A DNA stretch of 64,000 nucleotides. It comes from Sulfolobales archaeon (lineage in GTDB: Archaea > Thermoproteota > Thermoprotei_A > Sulfolobales > NBVN01). The position numbers and the translations under genes were made by a program. The stretch covers positions 240,762-304,761 of the forward strand of contig JAOAKA010000001.1 in NCBI GenBank assembly GCA_026413885.1, in the 5' to 3' direction. Positions 43,342 through 53,408 of this stretch are shown in pieces (position 1 is the stretch's first letter; each line of letters starts with the position of its first letter). The notes under the pieces were generated by a model. It made no database searches. It was not told where the DNA came from and saw only the letters and a list, made by a program, of their open reading frames with translations.

Positions 43342-44688
43342 GTGCTTGATGATATAACTAAGAAGTGTGCTGGAAACTCTATATGTGTTGTTGAAGAATT
43401 TAAGCTACGTCTAGATGAAGGCTACAATCCAACGCAAGATGAGGTAAGATATGTCTCATTCCTACTGGGTGAAACCACGAAGAGAGTTGAAGTTCTAAGT
43501 AGTAGATATGTCAATATTTTTACACACTTAATAGAGAAAAACTGTAGTTATATTGGTAATGAATCTCTCTGCATATATACATGGAATCCAAAAATACCTG
43601 TGAAGTACTTTCCAGTTTCTCTCGATGCTACAGGCACTGTGCTTTACATCAGTAAGTCTCAGGTTTCCCTAGTTGCGTACCCGGTACACAGATCTTACGA
43701 CATAGAGAGTAGTGGTGTCAAAATACCTGAACTAGATAAAAACAAGGTAGTAGAGATAACTTCCAGAGTTGATGGATATCAAATTACTTTCTACTTCAAT
43801 AACTTGCTTAAGAAGTGGGTTCCAGCTACTAGATACGTTCTCCACAATATGAGGTATATAAAAAATAGGTTGGTAGTAGATGATTTAAATAATATAGTTA
43901 ACCCATACGCTGCAGTAGCTAACTACATAGCGCAGAATAAAGGTCTCTACGAGAGAATCGAGAATATGGTTGGGTGGACACTTACCTTTGTCTTAGAGGC
44001 TCCGGAACCAGCTATAGTGAGACCCAATATAGAGCTTTATAGCTATGAAGACTTCAGACTATATTTAGTGAGTGCTCGCAGCCCTAGTGGACATCTACTA
44101 ACTACAGCAGAGTCTTCCCAGCTAGTAGGCTGGGAGAGTGTTCCAGTTGAAAAAGTTGAAGTAAGCAGCTCAGATGAACTGAAAAAACTTATTGATATGT
44201 GGAGCACAGATATCTACATAAGATCGAGATTCGTGAGATTCGCGACATCGGATTCCGTGAGACCATACGTAGTTGAAGTAAGATCAAAACTCTATGAAAA
44301 CTCTGTTCTTGTTAAATACTTCTCCGACCCAAAGTCACTCATAGTCTTAGCTTCCTACGGATTTGGTGATGAAGGAGTTAGGTTATTAACAGACTATAGA
44401 GACGTTAGAGAGGTAGGTAGAGAGATATGTGAGCTATATCGAGAACTCAGAGATATTGTTTCCTCACTGCTGGAGAGCACCATGTTAGAGGACTTTATGA
44501 GAGATCTGAAGATGCCTAGAGACCTACTTGGAGAACTTGAGAAAGCGAGACGTTCAGGAAGCTCCGATAGATTTACTAGAAAACTGTCTCTAGCTGTCTC
44601 TAGTGATAATATCTACGAAACAAGAGATAGATTAAAAACGTTCGTAGAAGAACTAAAGAAGAGAGTGAAAGCACATCAAAATAGTTGA
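43342..44688 (+). CDS. RNA-ligase-like protein, catalytic Lys replaced by Arg
   Basis: The 448-residue protein shows the order of nucleotidyltransferase motifs found in T4 Rnl1-type RNA ligases: a VAYPVHRSYD segment, then motif I as SRVDGYQITF (141-150), a WVPATRY segment, motif IIIa as WTLTFVLEAPEPAIV (212-226 with E219), and a motif V-like YVVEVRSKLY (309-318). In active ligases motif I reads KxDG and motif V has KxK; here R142 replaces the Lys and E/R appear in motif V. It may be a pseudo-ligase RNA binder. This rests on pattern comparison by eye. Start GTG. Confidence 0.55.
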   Translation: MLDDITKKCAGNSICVVEEFKLRLDEGYNPTQDEVRYVSFLLGETTKRVEVLSSRYVNIFTHLIEKNCSYIGNESLCIYTWNPKIPVKYFPVSLDATGTVLYISKSQVSLVAYPVHRSYDIESSGVKIPELDKNKVVEITSRVDGYQITFYFNNLLKKWVPATRYVLHNMRYIKNRLVVDDLNNIVNPYAAVANYIAQNKGLYERIENMVGWTLTFVLEAPEPAIVRPNIELYSYEDFRLYLVSARSPSGHLLTTAESSQLVGWESVPVEKVEVSSSDELKKLIDMWSTDIYIRSRFVRFATSDSVRPYVVEVRSKLYENSVLVKYFSDPKSLIVLASYGFGDEGVRLLTDYRDVREVGREICELYRELRDIVSSLLESTMLEDFMRDLKMPRDLLGELEKARRSGSSDRFTRKLSLAVSSDNIYETRDRLKTFVEELKKRVKAHQNS

Positions 44689-44736
44689 TTTAGTTTTAAG
44701 TGTCTCTAGATATTAAAGTTTAGAGTGGTGTTTAGA

Positions 44737-46557
44737 GTGTGCGGCATTATAGCAATAACAAGCAGCAGTAGAAGAGAAGACTTAGGACACCTCTTCGTAG
44801 AAGCTTTAAAGAGACTGGAGTATAGAGGCTACGATTCAGTAGGTATAGCTATAGTAGATCAAAACAATCTCTACATAGCTAAGAATACGGGAACTGTTGA
44901 ATCTGTAGCTAAGTCCGAGGGATTCACATTTTTCTCCGGCTGCAGTGGCATAGGTCACACCAGGTGGGCGACACACGGAGCTCCAACTAAAAACAATTCA
45001 CATCCACATACTGACTGCAGTAAGAAGATAGCTGTCGTACACAATGGAATAATAGAGAATTACAGTGAGCTTAAGAGTCTACTTCTAAGTAGAGGTCATT
45101 TATTTATTAGTGACACAGATACTGAAGTAGTTCCCCACTTAATAGAAGAGTTTAAGTCTACTGGGTTGGATGCCTACTCAGCGTTTAAAAAAGCTATATC
45201 TATGCTCAGAGGAACCTTCGCTATTGTCGCTATAGACGTAAGTGAGGAGCGAAAACTCTTATTTGCGAGAAAAGTGTCACCACTCATTATAGGTGTTGGT
45301 AGAGGTCTCGCACTCGTTTCAAGTGATATAGTTAGCGTACTTCCGTTTACTGATAGAGTAATAGTGTTAAATGATGATGAAGTAGGCTATGCTGAACCCG
45401 ATAGAGTATTTATAGAAACTATCGAGGGATTTCCGGTAGATATCTCTAAGAGAGTAGTAAAAATAGATTACCATATAGAGAATTTTGATAAGGGTCCATA
45501 CGAACACTACATGATTAAGGAAATCTACGAGCAGCCTTACTTTCTAACTCAAACACTATCTGGACTAATTTCCTCTAGAGACGAAGTCGAGAAATCTGTT
45601 AAACTACTCGAAGTTGCTGACACTATATATTTGATTGGGGCTGGAAGTTCATATCACGCATCACTTCTAGGTGCACTCTACTTTAGATATCTTGGCTTTA
45701 GAGCTCAAGCAATAATATCTTCTGAAGCAATTCCCTATCTCAGAAGTGTTAAATCTGGAGATGTTATCGTAGCGGTAAGTCAGTCGGGGGAGACTATAGA
45801 TACTCTTCTCGCGATGCGGGAGTCTATGAGGAGGGGTGTGAGGGTTGTAGCTATTGTAAATAACCCACTATCAACTATAGCTAGAGAATCAGATGCGTAC
45901 ATCTACATGAGGTCTGGTCCTGAGATATGTGTTGCTGCTACTAAAACATTTACTTCACAGGTTTTAGTACTTCTATATCTTGGATTAATGTTAATGAAGG
46001 ACCATCAACACACAGAGACGGTTCTCAGAACTCTTAGAAAGCTACCGGAAATAACTACATCTATAATTAAGTCTGCGGAGGACACAGCGCGAAAACTAGC
46101 GAAAAAGCTATCATCCGAACACTCGGTTTACTATCTCGGCAGAGTTTTCGGCTACCCCATATCAGCTGAAGCAGCCTTGAAGATAAAGGAGGTTGCATAC
46201 ATACATGCTGAAGCATATCCAGCAGGTGAGTCAAAGCACGGCCCAATAGCTTTAGTAACTCACAGATTTCCAGTAATATTCACAATCATTGGAGAACTAG
46301 ATGAGCTAATAGAAGGAAACATAGAGGAGATGAAAGCTAGAGATGCTTACGTTGTCACATACGCTCCGAGAGATAAAACTACATCAGTTATAGAGAAGAA
46401 TAGCGATCTAGTGGTTTCACTACCTCAAGCATCTCTCGAGACGTCTCTAGTTACCTATGTAATACCTCACCAACTCCTAGCCTACTATACAGCAGTTGAG
46501 AGGGGATACAATCCCGATAGACCTAGGAATTTAGCTAAGACAGTTACTGTATTCTAG
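44737..46557 (+). CDS. glmS: Glutamine-fructose-6-phosphate aminotransferase
   Basis: GlmS makes glucosamine 6-phosphate from fructose 6-phosphate and glutamine. The nucleophilic Cys must follow the initiator, which selects GTG 44737 (M-C-G-I) with GGTG six bases before; GTG 44725 would add four residues in front. The N-terminal glutaminase has GHTRWATHG; the SIS domains (GAGSSYHAS, SQSGET, AYPAGESKHGP) complete the 607 residues. It feeds UDP-GlcNAc and glycan synthesis, in keeping with the flippase nearby. Confidence 0.96.
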   Translation: MCGIIAITSSSRREDLGHLFVEALKRLEYRGYDSVGIAIVDQNNLYIAKNTGTVESVAKSEGFTFFSGCSGIGHTRWATHGAPTKNNSHPHTDCSKKIAVVHNGIIENYSELKSLLLSRGHLFISDTDTEVVPHLIEEFKSTGLDAYSAFKKAISMLRGTFAIVAIDVSEERKLLFARKVSPLIIGVGRGLALVSSDIVSVLPFTDRVIVLNDDEVGYAEPDRVFIETIEGFPVDISKRVVKIDYHIENFDKGPYEHYMIKEIYEQPYFLTQTLSGLISSRDEVEKSVKLLEVADTIYLIGAGSSYHASLLGALYFRYLGFRAQAIISSEAIPYLRSVKSGDVIVAVSQSGETIDTLLAMRESMRRGVRVVAIVNNPLSTIARESDAYIYMRSGPEICVAATKTFTSQVLVLLYLGLMLMKDHQHTETVLRTLRKLPEITTSIIKSAEDTARKLAKKLSSEHSVYYLGRVFGYPISAEAALKIKEVAYIHAEAYPAGESKHGPIALVTHRFPVIFTIIGELDELIEGNIEEMKARDAYVVTYAPRDKTTSVIEKNSDLVVSLPQASLETSLVTYVIPHQLLAYYTAVERGYNPDRPRNLAKTVTVF

Positions 46558-46621
46558 AGAGGTTGAGTGAAGTCTGCAGATTCTGGATCAACCTTCAGCA
46601 AACTACTGTGACACTAAATCA

Positions 46622-48064
46622 CTAAGAAATCAATTCTTTAACCATGTAGGGACTATCTCCGACTCTGATGTATCCGTGTTTTCGGTAGTATTCTCTAGCA
46701 CCAACACCCGATAGAACCAATATCTTACGGCAGCTAAATTCGTCTTTCGCTATATCTTCAGCTTCGTAGAGTAGTTTAGCACCCCATCCTCTATGCTGCC
46801 ATGAACTCTCATCTCTAATCCCAATCGGGACTTCAGGTCCGTAGACATGTAGTTCTCTGATGACAGCAGATCTATCCTTAAGTTCCGGCCTATGAACTCT
46901 CTCTGAAGGAATTCTAAGTCTAAGTATTCCTACCACTACTCTCGAAGACGAGTCCTCTACTGATAGAAAGACCTCTATCCCCCCGCTTGCTTCATAGTAC
47001 TCTCTCCATATAGTTAAATCAGAAGGTCTTATCCCCCTGTAGAGTTCTTGACGACCGACTTCTCTAAATCTTATCTCTCTTATATCAACTCCTTTCTCGA
47101 TAACTCGGCGCTCGATGAGTTCACGTAGGTTACCTTTTCTAGGTCCTGCCTCAATATATTGAGCTGGTATATCTCGTTGAATTCTCATAACTCTAACCCA
47201 CTTCGGTATATACCTGTATAGCTCCGAGATTAATTCAACTGCTTCTTCATCAGTATACGGTCTATATCTTCCTTCAATCCACCACTTATAGAGCTCGGTA
47301 TTCTTAACTACTACAGTCGGGTAGATCTTGAGCATATCTGGTCTGAAGTCCGGGTTCTCGAAGATCTCTCTAAACATCTGAATATCTCTATCTGGATCTG
47401 AGCCGGGCAGACCCGGCATTAAGTGGTATACTACCTTAAATCCACTATCCTTAATTATTCTAGTGGCTTCAACAGTATCTCGCACTACATGCCCTCTTCT
47501 AACTAATGCTAGAATATCGTCATAGATTGTTTGAACTCCTATCTCGACCTTGGTAGCACCTAGATACAGCATTCTATCAGCGTGTCTCTCTTTAGCGAAA
47601 TCGGGTCTGGTCTCTATAGTTAAACCAACGATTCTAATTCTAGTAACTTCGTTTTGCCTTTGAACTTCTGGTAGACTAGGAACTTGTAATGGCTTTAATT
47701 CCGGGTATCTATTAGCTGCGTGAAATATGTTTGCTATAAACCACTCCTGGTAGTCTTCCGGAAGAGCCATGAAGGTGCCGCCCATAACTACTACTTCCAC
47801 CTTATTGGGGACTTGACCGAGAGATTCGTATTGAGCTAGTCTCGCTCTCACCTGCTGATACGGATCGAAGTTAGCTCTTAGTGCTCTCATAAGTGCCGGT
47901 TCATCACCTATGTAGCTCTGTGGGGTACTGAAGTCAGGCCCTCCCGGACAGTAAGTACATTTACCGTGTGGACACGGATACGGCTTAGTCATAACAGCTA
48001 CAACAGAGACACCTGATAGCATTCTAGTCGGTTTTCTCACTCTCCTCAATCTAGTCGCACTCAT
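46622..48064 (-). CDS. elp3: tRNA uridine(34) acetyltransferase Elp3
   Basis: Elp3 combines a radical-SAM domain and an acetyltransferase to make cm5U at tRNA position 34. The cluster cysteines are C31, C36 and C39 (CPHGKCTYC), GGTFMALP follows, and the C-terminal GNAT domain has QHRGWGAKLLYEAE. The protein begins only about 30 residues before the cysteine motif, so the N-terminal tRNA-binding section of longer Elp3 proteins is short. Tail-to-tail with glmS across 64 bases. Confidence 0.95.
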   Translation of the reverse strand: MSATRLRRVRKPTRMLSGVSVVAVMTKPYPCPHGKCTYCPGGPDFSTPQSYIGDEPALMRALRANFDPYQQVRARLAQYESLGQVPNKVEVVVMGGTFMALPEDYQEWFIANIFHAANRYPELKPLQVPSLPEVQRQNEVTRIRIVGLTIETRPDFAKERHADRMLYLGATKVEIGVQTIYDDILALVRRGHVVRDTVEATRIIKDSGFKVVYHLMPGLPGSDPDRDIQMFREIFENPDFRPDMLKIYPTVVVKNTELYKWWIEGRYRPYTDEEAVELISELYRYIPKWVRVMRIQRDIPAQYIEAGPRKGNLRELIERRVIEKGVDIREIRFREVGRQELYRGIRPSDLTIWREYYEASGGIEVFLSVEDSSSRVVVGILRLRIPSERVHRPELKDRSAVIRELHVYGPEVPIGIRDESSWQHRGWGAKLLYEAEDIAKDEFSCRKILVLSGVGAREYYRKHGYIRVGDSPYMVKELIS

Positions 48065-48179
48065 CTCGATAGAGTACTTAAGGAGGCTATTAATAATTGC
48101 GAACTACCTACACGCAGGGACTATCTCCTAGATCTCTATTATTTTACCTCGACAGCTAGAGCTCTAGGAATGAACTAAG

Positions 48180-49721
48180 TTGAGAAACAGTGACGACGCG
48201 CTTCACGAGGCGGCTTCCATAGCTGTACTGCTAGCTGGAGGAAGCTTTCTCTCCCTCTTCGTAGCCGGCATTGGATCTCTCGTTCTAGCTAGACTACTAG
48301 GACCTGAAGGATATGGAACATACTCTCTTGTCTTAGCAATACCCGCATTTCTCATGTCCTTCGTCGATTTAGGCATGTCGGCGTCGGTGATAAGGTATGT
48401 AGCTAAATACCCAGATAGAGCTGTACGTTACATATCGCAATCATTTTTTGTAGTTGCTCTTGCAGCTTCTGCTATAACTGTGGTTGGAGTAGCTACGAGT
48501 AGTTTTCTTTCGCGAGTCCTCATCAATAGACCGGAGTACTCTGAGTTAGTAGTTATTGCGTTACCCTACCTCATAGCATACTCGATATTCAACATAAATA
48601 GAGCATCTCTGATGGGTTTGGGGGAGAAAGTAAGAACAGCATTACTAGAACCTCTATACAACTCACTGAGAGTCTCTTTATCTATCGCTCTCGTAGTGAC
48701 CATGTTTGTTAGAGGAGCTATTCTAGGTGTTGTAATTGCGTCAATAGTTAGCTGCTTGATAAGCCTACTCATTCTCCTGAGATCTCTCAGCAAACTCGAG
48801 TTTGAATACAGTTTTACAGAATTACGTGAACTTCTAGGCTTCTCTCTCCCTCTATATATCACTGGTCTCATTGGTTCAACAACACAGATGTATACAACTT
48901 TAACTCTATCGACACACTTTACGGACTTTGAAATAGGAAGCTATAGAGCTGCTCTAAACCTCTTAGCTGTAATATCTCTAGTTATATCACCTTTCTCAAC
49001 AGCTTTTCTAAAAGTCTTCTCTGAGGCTGAAGTTCGAGACCTCGAGAAATTACTTATAGACTCAGTCAACTACATAGTGTTGTTTTCAATTCCTCTAACT
49101 CTATTTTCATCAGTAACTTCACACGATATAGTTCGGGTGGTCTACGGTCGGAGATACATGGTTACTGAAAATTACTTTAGCATAGTAGTTCTCACTAATA
49201 TGCTGACTCTAGCTGGATCTCACGTATTAGGACCTGCTTTAAGTGCTGTAAATAGAACTAAGTATATTTTACTATCTAACATAGTTGGAACACTGATCTA
49301 CATACCTCTACTCTACATTCTAGTTAGAGCACTTGGTTTATATGGTGTTGCTCTATCTCAAATAACTCTAAGTGCTATAATTACTCTCACCCAGCTGTAC
49401 TTTCTCAAGAAGGTCGTTAAAGTCTCTCTAAACATTTCATACTCAGTTAAGGTGTTGGCATCGTCCACAGCGCCTACAATTCTAGTGGCCTATCTAACTA
49501 GGGGGACAGATTTCCTAGATTCTCTAACACTACTAATCGCTAAATTCACGATTTTCATAGCTATCTATATCGCGCTACTAGTGGTTCTTAGAGCAATCTC
49601 TGAAAACGATATCATAAAATTATTTAGTTTATCTAGAAGCTTAGGGCCTCTCTCGAAACTGGTAGATATAGCGCTAAAATATGCTGCTTTATTAGTTAAG
49701 CTACTTCAAGATGGGGAGTAG
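48180..49721 (+). CDS. Polysaccharide flippase (MATE/MVF superfamily)
   Basis: The 513-residue protein has about 12-14 helices and the N-terminal GRG-type pattern ARLLGPEGYGTYSLV of Wzx/RfbX flippases. It should flip lipid-linked sugars across the membrane for N-glycosylation or surface glycans. TTG start. It ends inside the next small gene (eleven-base overlap). Confidence 0.9.
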   Translation: MRNSDDALHEAASIAVLLAGGSFLSLFVAGIGSLVLARLLGPEGYGTYSLVLAIPAFLMSFVDLGMSASVIRYVAKYPDRAVRYISQSFFVVALAASAITVVGVATSSFLSRVLINRPEYSELVVIALPYLIAYSIFNINRASLMGLGEKVRTALLEPLYNSLRVSLSIALVVTMFVRGAILGVVIASIVSCLISLLILLRSLSKLEFEYSFTELRELLGFSLPLYITGLIGSTTQMYTTLTLSTHFTDFEIGSYRAALNLLAVISLVISPFSTAFLKVFSEAEVRDLEKLLIDSVNYIVLFSIPLTLFSSVTSHDIVRVVYGRRYMVTENYFSIVVLTNMLTLAGSHVLGPALSAVNRTKYILLSNIVGTLIYIPLLYILVRALGLYGVALSQITLSAIITLTQLYFLKKVVKVSLNISYSVKVLASSTAPTILVAYLTRGTDFLDSLTLLIAKFTIFIAIYIALLVVLRAISENDIIKLFSLSRSLGPLSKLVDIALKYAALLVKLLQDGE

Positions 49722-49959
49722 CGTATTGTGGTTTGCTCATGCGGTAGGTCCTCTAGGAACTTACGTAAGGACTAGGTGGATGTATATTGAAGACATTCAG
49801 AAGTGTCTTGAAGAAGGTGACTTAAGCTATGGGAGAGTAAGCCTCAGTAGAAATGAATTAGACGATATTATAAAGCTATCTTCACTAGACCCAGATATGG
49901 TGGATGTACTCAAAAACTCTAAGGAAGACGGTGTTTGTGTTTACATATACGGAGTATAG
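49711..49959 (+). CDS. Small protein coupled to the flippase, unknown
   Basis: The 82-residue soluble protein starts within the flippase gene. It has the pattern WMYIEDIQKCLEEGDLSYGRVSL followed by a helix, with no recognised family. The overlap suggests translational coupling. Function unknown. Confidence 0.55.
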   Translation: MGSSVLWFAHAVGPLGTYVRTRWMYIEDIQKCLEEGDLSYGRVSLSRNELDDIIKLSSLDPDMVDVLKNSKEDGVCVYIYGV

Positions 49960-50023
49960 CTTACTCTAATTGGAGGCTATAGATCCTAGTTAAATATTTC
50001 TAAAGGAGTAGATCTCGGACTCC

Positions 50024-50428
50024 ATGAGTAGAATAGATAAAGGTAAGATTGTTGAATCTGTGTTGAACTCTATCAATAAACCGACCGAGAGAGCGGTTGA
50101 AGCAGTAGCAGAAAGACGCTTAATGAAGCTTTTCTGCAGAAATAATGAAGAAGTAGTGGAACTATATGTATTTTATGGTAGAGACAGAAGCTACATGTTG
50201 GTCCCTGGGATGTTTTGTGGATGTAAGGACTTCGAGATAAACGTAGTTTTAAGAAGAGAGAAGGGTTCATGCTACCATCTAGTCGCTCTCGAGTTAGCTA
50301 GAAGAAAAGGAGTACTTAAAACTTTAGAAGTAAGCTGCGATACCGTTAGAGAAATTGTTTTAGAACTACTTCTCAATGAAAACTCACTTACACTGAGAAA
50401 AATAGTGCACTATCAAGCCTCCCGATAG
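50024..50428 (+). CDS. SWIM zinc-finger protein
   Basis: The 134-residue protein has the SWIM motif CxC...CxH with C65, C67, C83 and H85 (FCGCKDF and GSCYHLVA). SWIM proteins in archaea have been linked to recombination through Sws1/RadA paralogue partners. No such partner is adjacent, so the role is inferred only from the family. ATG start with an AGGAG-type site upstream. Confidence 0.85.
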   Translation: MSRIDKGKIVESVLNSINKPTERAVEAVAERRLMKLFCRNNEEVVELYVFYGRDRSYMLVPGMFCGCKDFEINVVLRREKGSCYHLVALELARRKGVLKTLEVSCDTVREIVLELLLNENSLTLRKIVHYQASR

Positions 50429-50563
50429 AGATAGAGGCTTAGCAGCAGAATCTAGCTGCGTAAGTCTACTAGCTATTTATACATGAATTCTGAGAGCTAC
50501 CTAAACCCGGAAACTGCTCTATATGTCTAGAAACATTTACGTAATCAGCTTTGAAAGTATTTG

Positions 50564-50670
<107 letters not shown>

Positions 50671-50718
50671 ACCGTAGATATCATACTAATACGTGGCTCT
50701 TAAACTTTTATTTAGTAG

Positions 50719-50826
50719 TGCGGGGGGTGGGATTTGAACCCACGCAGGCCTACGCCATCGGGTCTCCTACTATAGTGCTGGAAGGCCTTAAGCCCGACCC
50801 CTTTGACCTAGCTCGGGCACCCCCGC
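50719..50826 (-). tRNA. tRNA-Leu (TAA) with 23-base intron
   Basis: The minus strand gives acceptor GCGGGGG/CCCCCGC, a D arm CCC/GGG, anticodon stem TCGGG/CCCGA with anticodon TAA, the long variable arm of class II tRNAs and T arm GTGGG/CCCAC. The intron (50764-50786) follows position 37. A73 is the last base; CCA is not encoded. CTTTTAAG (50851-50858, read in reverse) is the promoter. Confidence 0.93.
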
Positions 50827-50947
50827 ACCGGTAGATACTTAGCCTAGGAACTTAAAAGTACTTAGCTTTAAATGCGTGCCTACTGATACATTGTGGAGTC
50901 GAAGCTTATAATCTCGTAAATATAGCTAGAATAGGCATTTAGAGAAT

Positions 50948-52504
50948 ATGGAGGATACCGTGTATGAAGACTATGTGAGAACAGCTGATGAAGTAGTATT
51001 GGTTCCCGATACTACAGTCGTATATAATGGTGTTCTCAGAAGACTGATAGTTAAAGAAGGAGTTAGAAGCACTATAGCAATACCTAAAGAGCTCGTTATG
51101 TTCTTCGATAATCTCAATAAAGAGGGTAGGAGTTTAGGAGTTGTAGCTCTCGAGGAGCTTAGATTGATAAGGAGTCTATCGGATAAGTACAATGTAAAGC
51201 TAAGAATAACTTCGCTAGGTAAGAAAATTGAAGATATAGATGTTGCTATTAGAGAATATGCTTACGAGAACGGCTACGTGTTGGTGACATCTTCTAGAAC
51301 TCAGAGACTCTCAGCAGAAATACTAGGTGTTAAAGTCCTCTACAGAGAGCCAGAGAGAATGCAGCTTAGAGAACTTGAGAAGTACTTCGTAGGAGACATT
51401 ATGAGTGTACATCTTAAAGAAAACGCCCCTCCACAGGTTAAGAGAGGGCGTCCGGGCAGGTGGATACTAGAAAAAGTTTCTGATACTCCAATAACTCGAG
51501 AAGAACTAGAAGCACTCTCTGAAGAGATAATTGAGGCGGCAAAAACTCTACCTGACGCAGTAATTGAGATTGAGAGAAGAGGCTCTACTATAATTCAGCT
51601 TGGTGACTACAGAGTGATAATCTCAAGACCTCCTATGAGTAGTGGATGGGAGATAACAGCAGTTAAACCTCTTGCTAGACCTAAGCTAGAAGACTACGGT
51701 CTCTCGGAGAAGTTAATGAAGAGACTCAATGAGAGAGCTGAAGGTATAGTAATAGCTGGAGCACCCGGGATGGGTAAAACTACTTTTGCCCAAGCACTAG
51801 CGGAATATTACTCAAAGAGAGGTAAGATAGTTAAGACGGTAGAGTCTCCTAGAGACATGAAGTTACCACCTCAAATAGCACAGTACTCGAAGGTATATGC
51901 TACATCTGACGAGCTACACGATATACTACTTCTAAGTAGACCAGACTACACTATATTCGATGAGATGAGAAATGACGATGACTTCAAGCTATACGTAGAT
52001 TTGAGGCTAGCTGGAATCGGTATGGTGGGGGTAGTTCACGCATCTTCACCTATTGACGCTATACAGAGATTTATTGGTAGAGTCGATGTAGGCATGCTTC
52101 CATCAGTCATAGATACACTTATATTCATAGATTCTGGTGAAGCTAGAAAAGTCTACGAACTAGATATCACAGTAAGACTACCAACAGGCCTCAGAGAATC
52201 AGATCTAGCCAGACCGGTTGTTGAAGTTCGTGACGCAATTACTGGAGAACTTGAGTATGAGATATACACCTTCGGTGAGCAGACTACAGTTATACCTGTC
52301 AAGAAAGTTTACAGTAGTAGTGCAAAGAGAAGTGTAGAACAGGTAATAAGGTCGCTAATGCCTTCAGCTAAAGTAACATATAGCGGGGATAGCGTAATTG
52401 TTAGTCTACCTAGAGAAGAAGCTAAAAATCTCAGCAAGCTTAAGCGGAAGCTTAGAAGAATTAGGGAGGAACTTGGTGTAGACATAGTCTTTGAACTAAG
52501 TTAG
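50948..52504 (+). CDS. PIN-domain ATPase with KH domain (PINA)
   Basis: The 518-residue protein has an N-terminal PIN domain (VLVPDTTVVYNG to about 150), a central ATPase with Walker A GAPGMGKT (271-278) and a DE-containing Walker B (YTIFDEMRND), and a C-terminal KH-like domain. This layout is PINA, a hexameric archaeal ATPase that helps Holliday junction migration and replication fork repair with Hjc. ATG start. Confidence 0.92.
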   Translation: MEDTVYEDYVRTADEVVLVPDTTVVYNGVLRRLIVKEGVRSTIAIPKELVMFFDNLNKEGRSLGVVALEELRLIRSLSDKYNVKLRITSLGKKIEDIDVAIREYAYENGYVLVTSSRTQRLSAEILGVKVLYREPERMQLRELEKYFVGDIMSVHLKENAPPQVKRGRPGRWILEKVSDTPITREELEALSEEIIEAAKTLPDAVIEIERRGSTIIQLGDYRVIISRPPMSSGWEITAVKPLARPKLEDYGLSEKLMKRLNERAEGIVIAGAPGMGKTTFAQALAEYYSKRGKIVKTVESPRDMKLPPQIAQYSKVYATSDELHDILLLSRPDYTIFDEMRNDDDFKLYVDLRLAGIGMVGVVHASSPIDAIQRFIGRVDVGMLPSVIDTLIFIDSGEARKVYELDITVRLPTGLRESDLARPVVEVRDAITGELEYEIYTFGEQTTVIPVKKVYSSSAKRSVEQVIRSLMPSAKVTYSGDSVIVSLPREEAKNLSKLKRKLRRIREELGVDIVFELS

Positions 52505-52506
52505 AA

Positions 52507-53343
52507 CTACTTCCCTCCTAGGTAGTTTGAGAGAGTTAGTGCTAGAGTTAGAGGTGTGACTAAGTAGGAGAGGTCTACACCTTCTCTCGTAAGTTCTCTA
52601 TCTAGTTCATAGAGAGTTTTCTGACTAAAGTCTACTATCGAGCTAAGTCTCTCACACTCAAATCGAGCCAGCTTAAGAAAAGCCCTAGTGGTTATGTCAT
52701 TTAGCTCAACACCTTCAGCAGCTATACGCCCTATCTCCAGTCCTATTTCAATAATGTAGTCCATTCTGTTTAGAACATATTGTATATCCTTAATCTTCGA
52801 GCCGAGAATAGATAGAATATCTCCTATAGACGGCTTCTCAGTTGCTAATCTGCTGGAAGTAAGACCACGTTCTAGAAGAGCTGTAGAGCCAGCTCCATAA
52901 AACTGTCTAATACCGTCAACGAGGGCTGTAATGTCTTTGGGGTTGTCTACATCTAGAATAGTAAAGAATATCTTTCTAAAGCTACCTAAGAATGGCTGCT
53001 GCTTGAGAGAATACGCGGTAGACAGTGTGAATGGAATTAAGACTAAGTTTAAAGCTTGGTGAGCTCTCGCGCCGAGCCTTCTATAGGATTTAGCAAGAGA
53101 GCTATAGAAGAAACGCCCTATACCTGCGGAGTATAGTGTTTCCTTACCAGTACTAATGTCTAATCCAGCGGTAAAAACCTGACCATATATATCTAGAGAC
53201 GAAGTCACAGTAAATATAGTAGACTCTAAGTCTCTAAACTTAGTTGAAAACCTATGTGGTGCCGCCGGCTTAATGTACGAGTAGACTGCGAGATGTAGAG
53301 CTTCCATCAATCTACTTAAGTACTCTACTATCAGTTTAATCAA
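52507..53343 (-). CDS. CitG/MdcB-like triphosphoribosyl-dephospho-CoA synthase family
   Basis: The 278-residue helical protein opens with AVYSYIKPAAPHRFSTKFRD, matching the YPKPGNVHR-type start of the COG1767 family, and has the later LNLVLIPFTL helix. Bacterial members make the CoA-derived prosthetic group of citrate or malonate lyase; archaeal members are of unknown role. It ends two bases from the PINA stop, tail to tail. Confidence 0.75.
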   Translation of the reverse strand: MIKLIVEYLSRLMEALHLAVYSYIKPAAPHRFSTKFRDLESTIFTVTSSLDIYGQVFTAGLDISTGKETLYSAGIGRFFYSSLAKSYRRLGARAHQALNLVLIPFTLSTAYSLKQQPFLGSFRKIFFTILDVDNPKDITALVDGIRQFYGAGSTALLERGLTSSRLATEKPSIGDILSILGSKIKDIQYVLNRMDYIIEIGLEIGRIAAEGVELNDITTRAFLKLARFECERLSSIVDFSQKTLYELDRELTREGVDLSYLVTPLTLALTLSNYLGGK

Positions 53344-53408
53344 CCGATCTTGAATTTAAGAATCGTAGTTAATTAGCTTCGCGAGCGCTTCGATGAAGCT
53401 ACGCCTTC

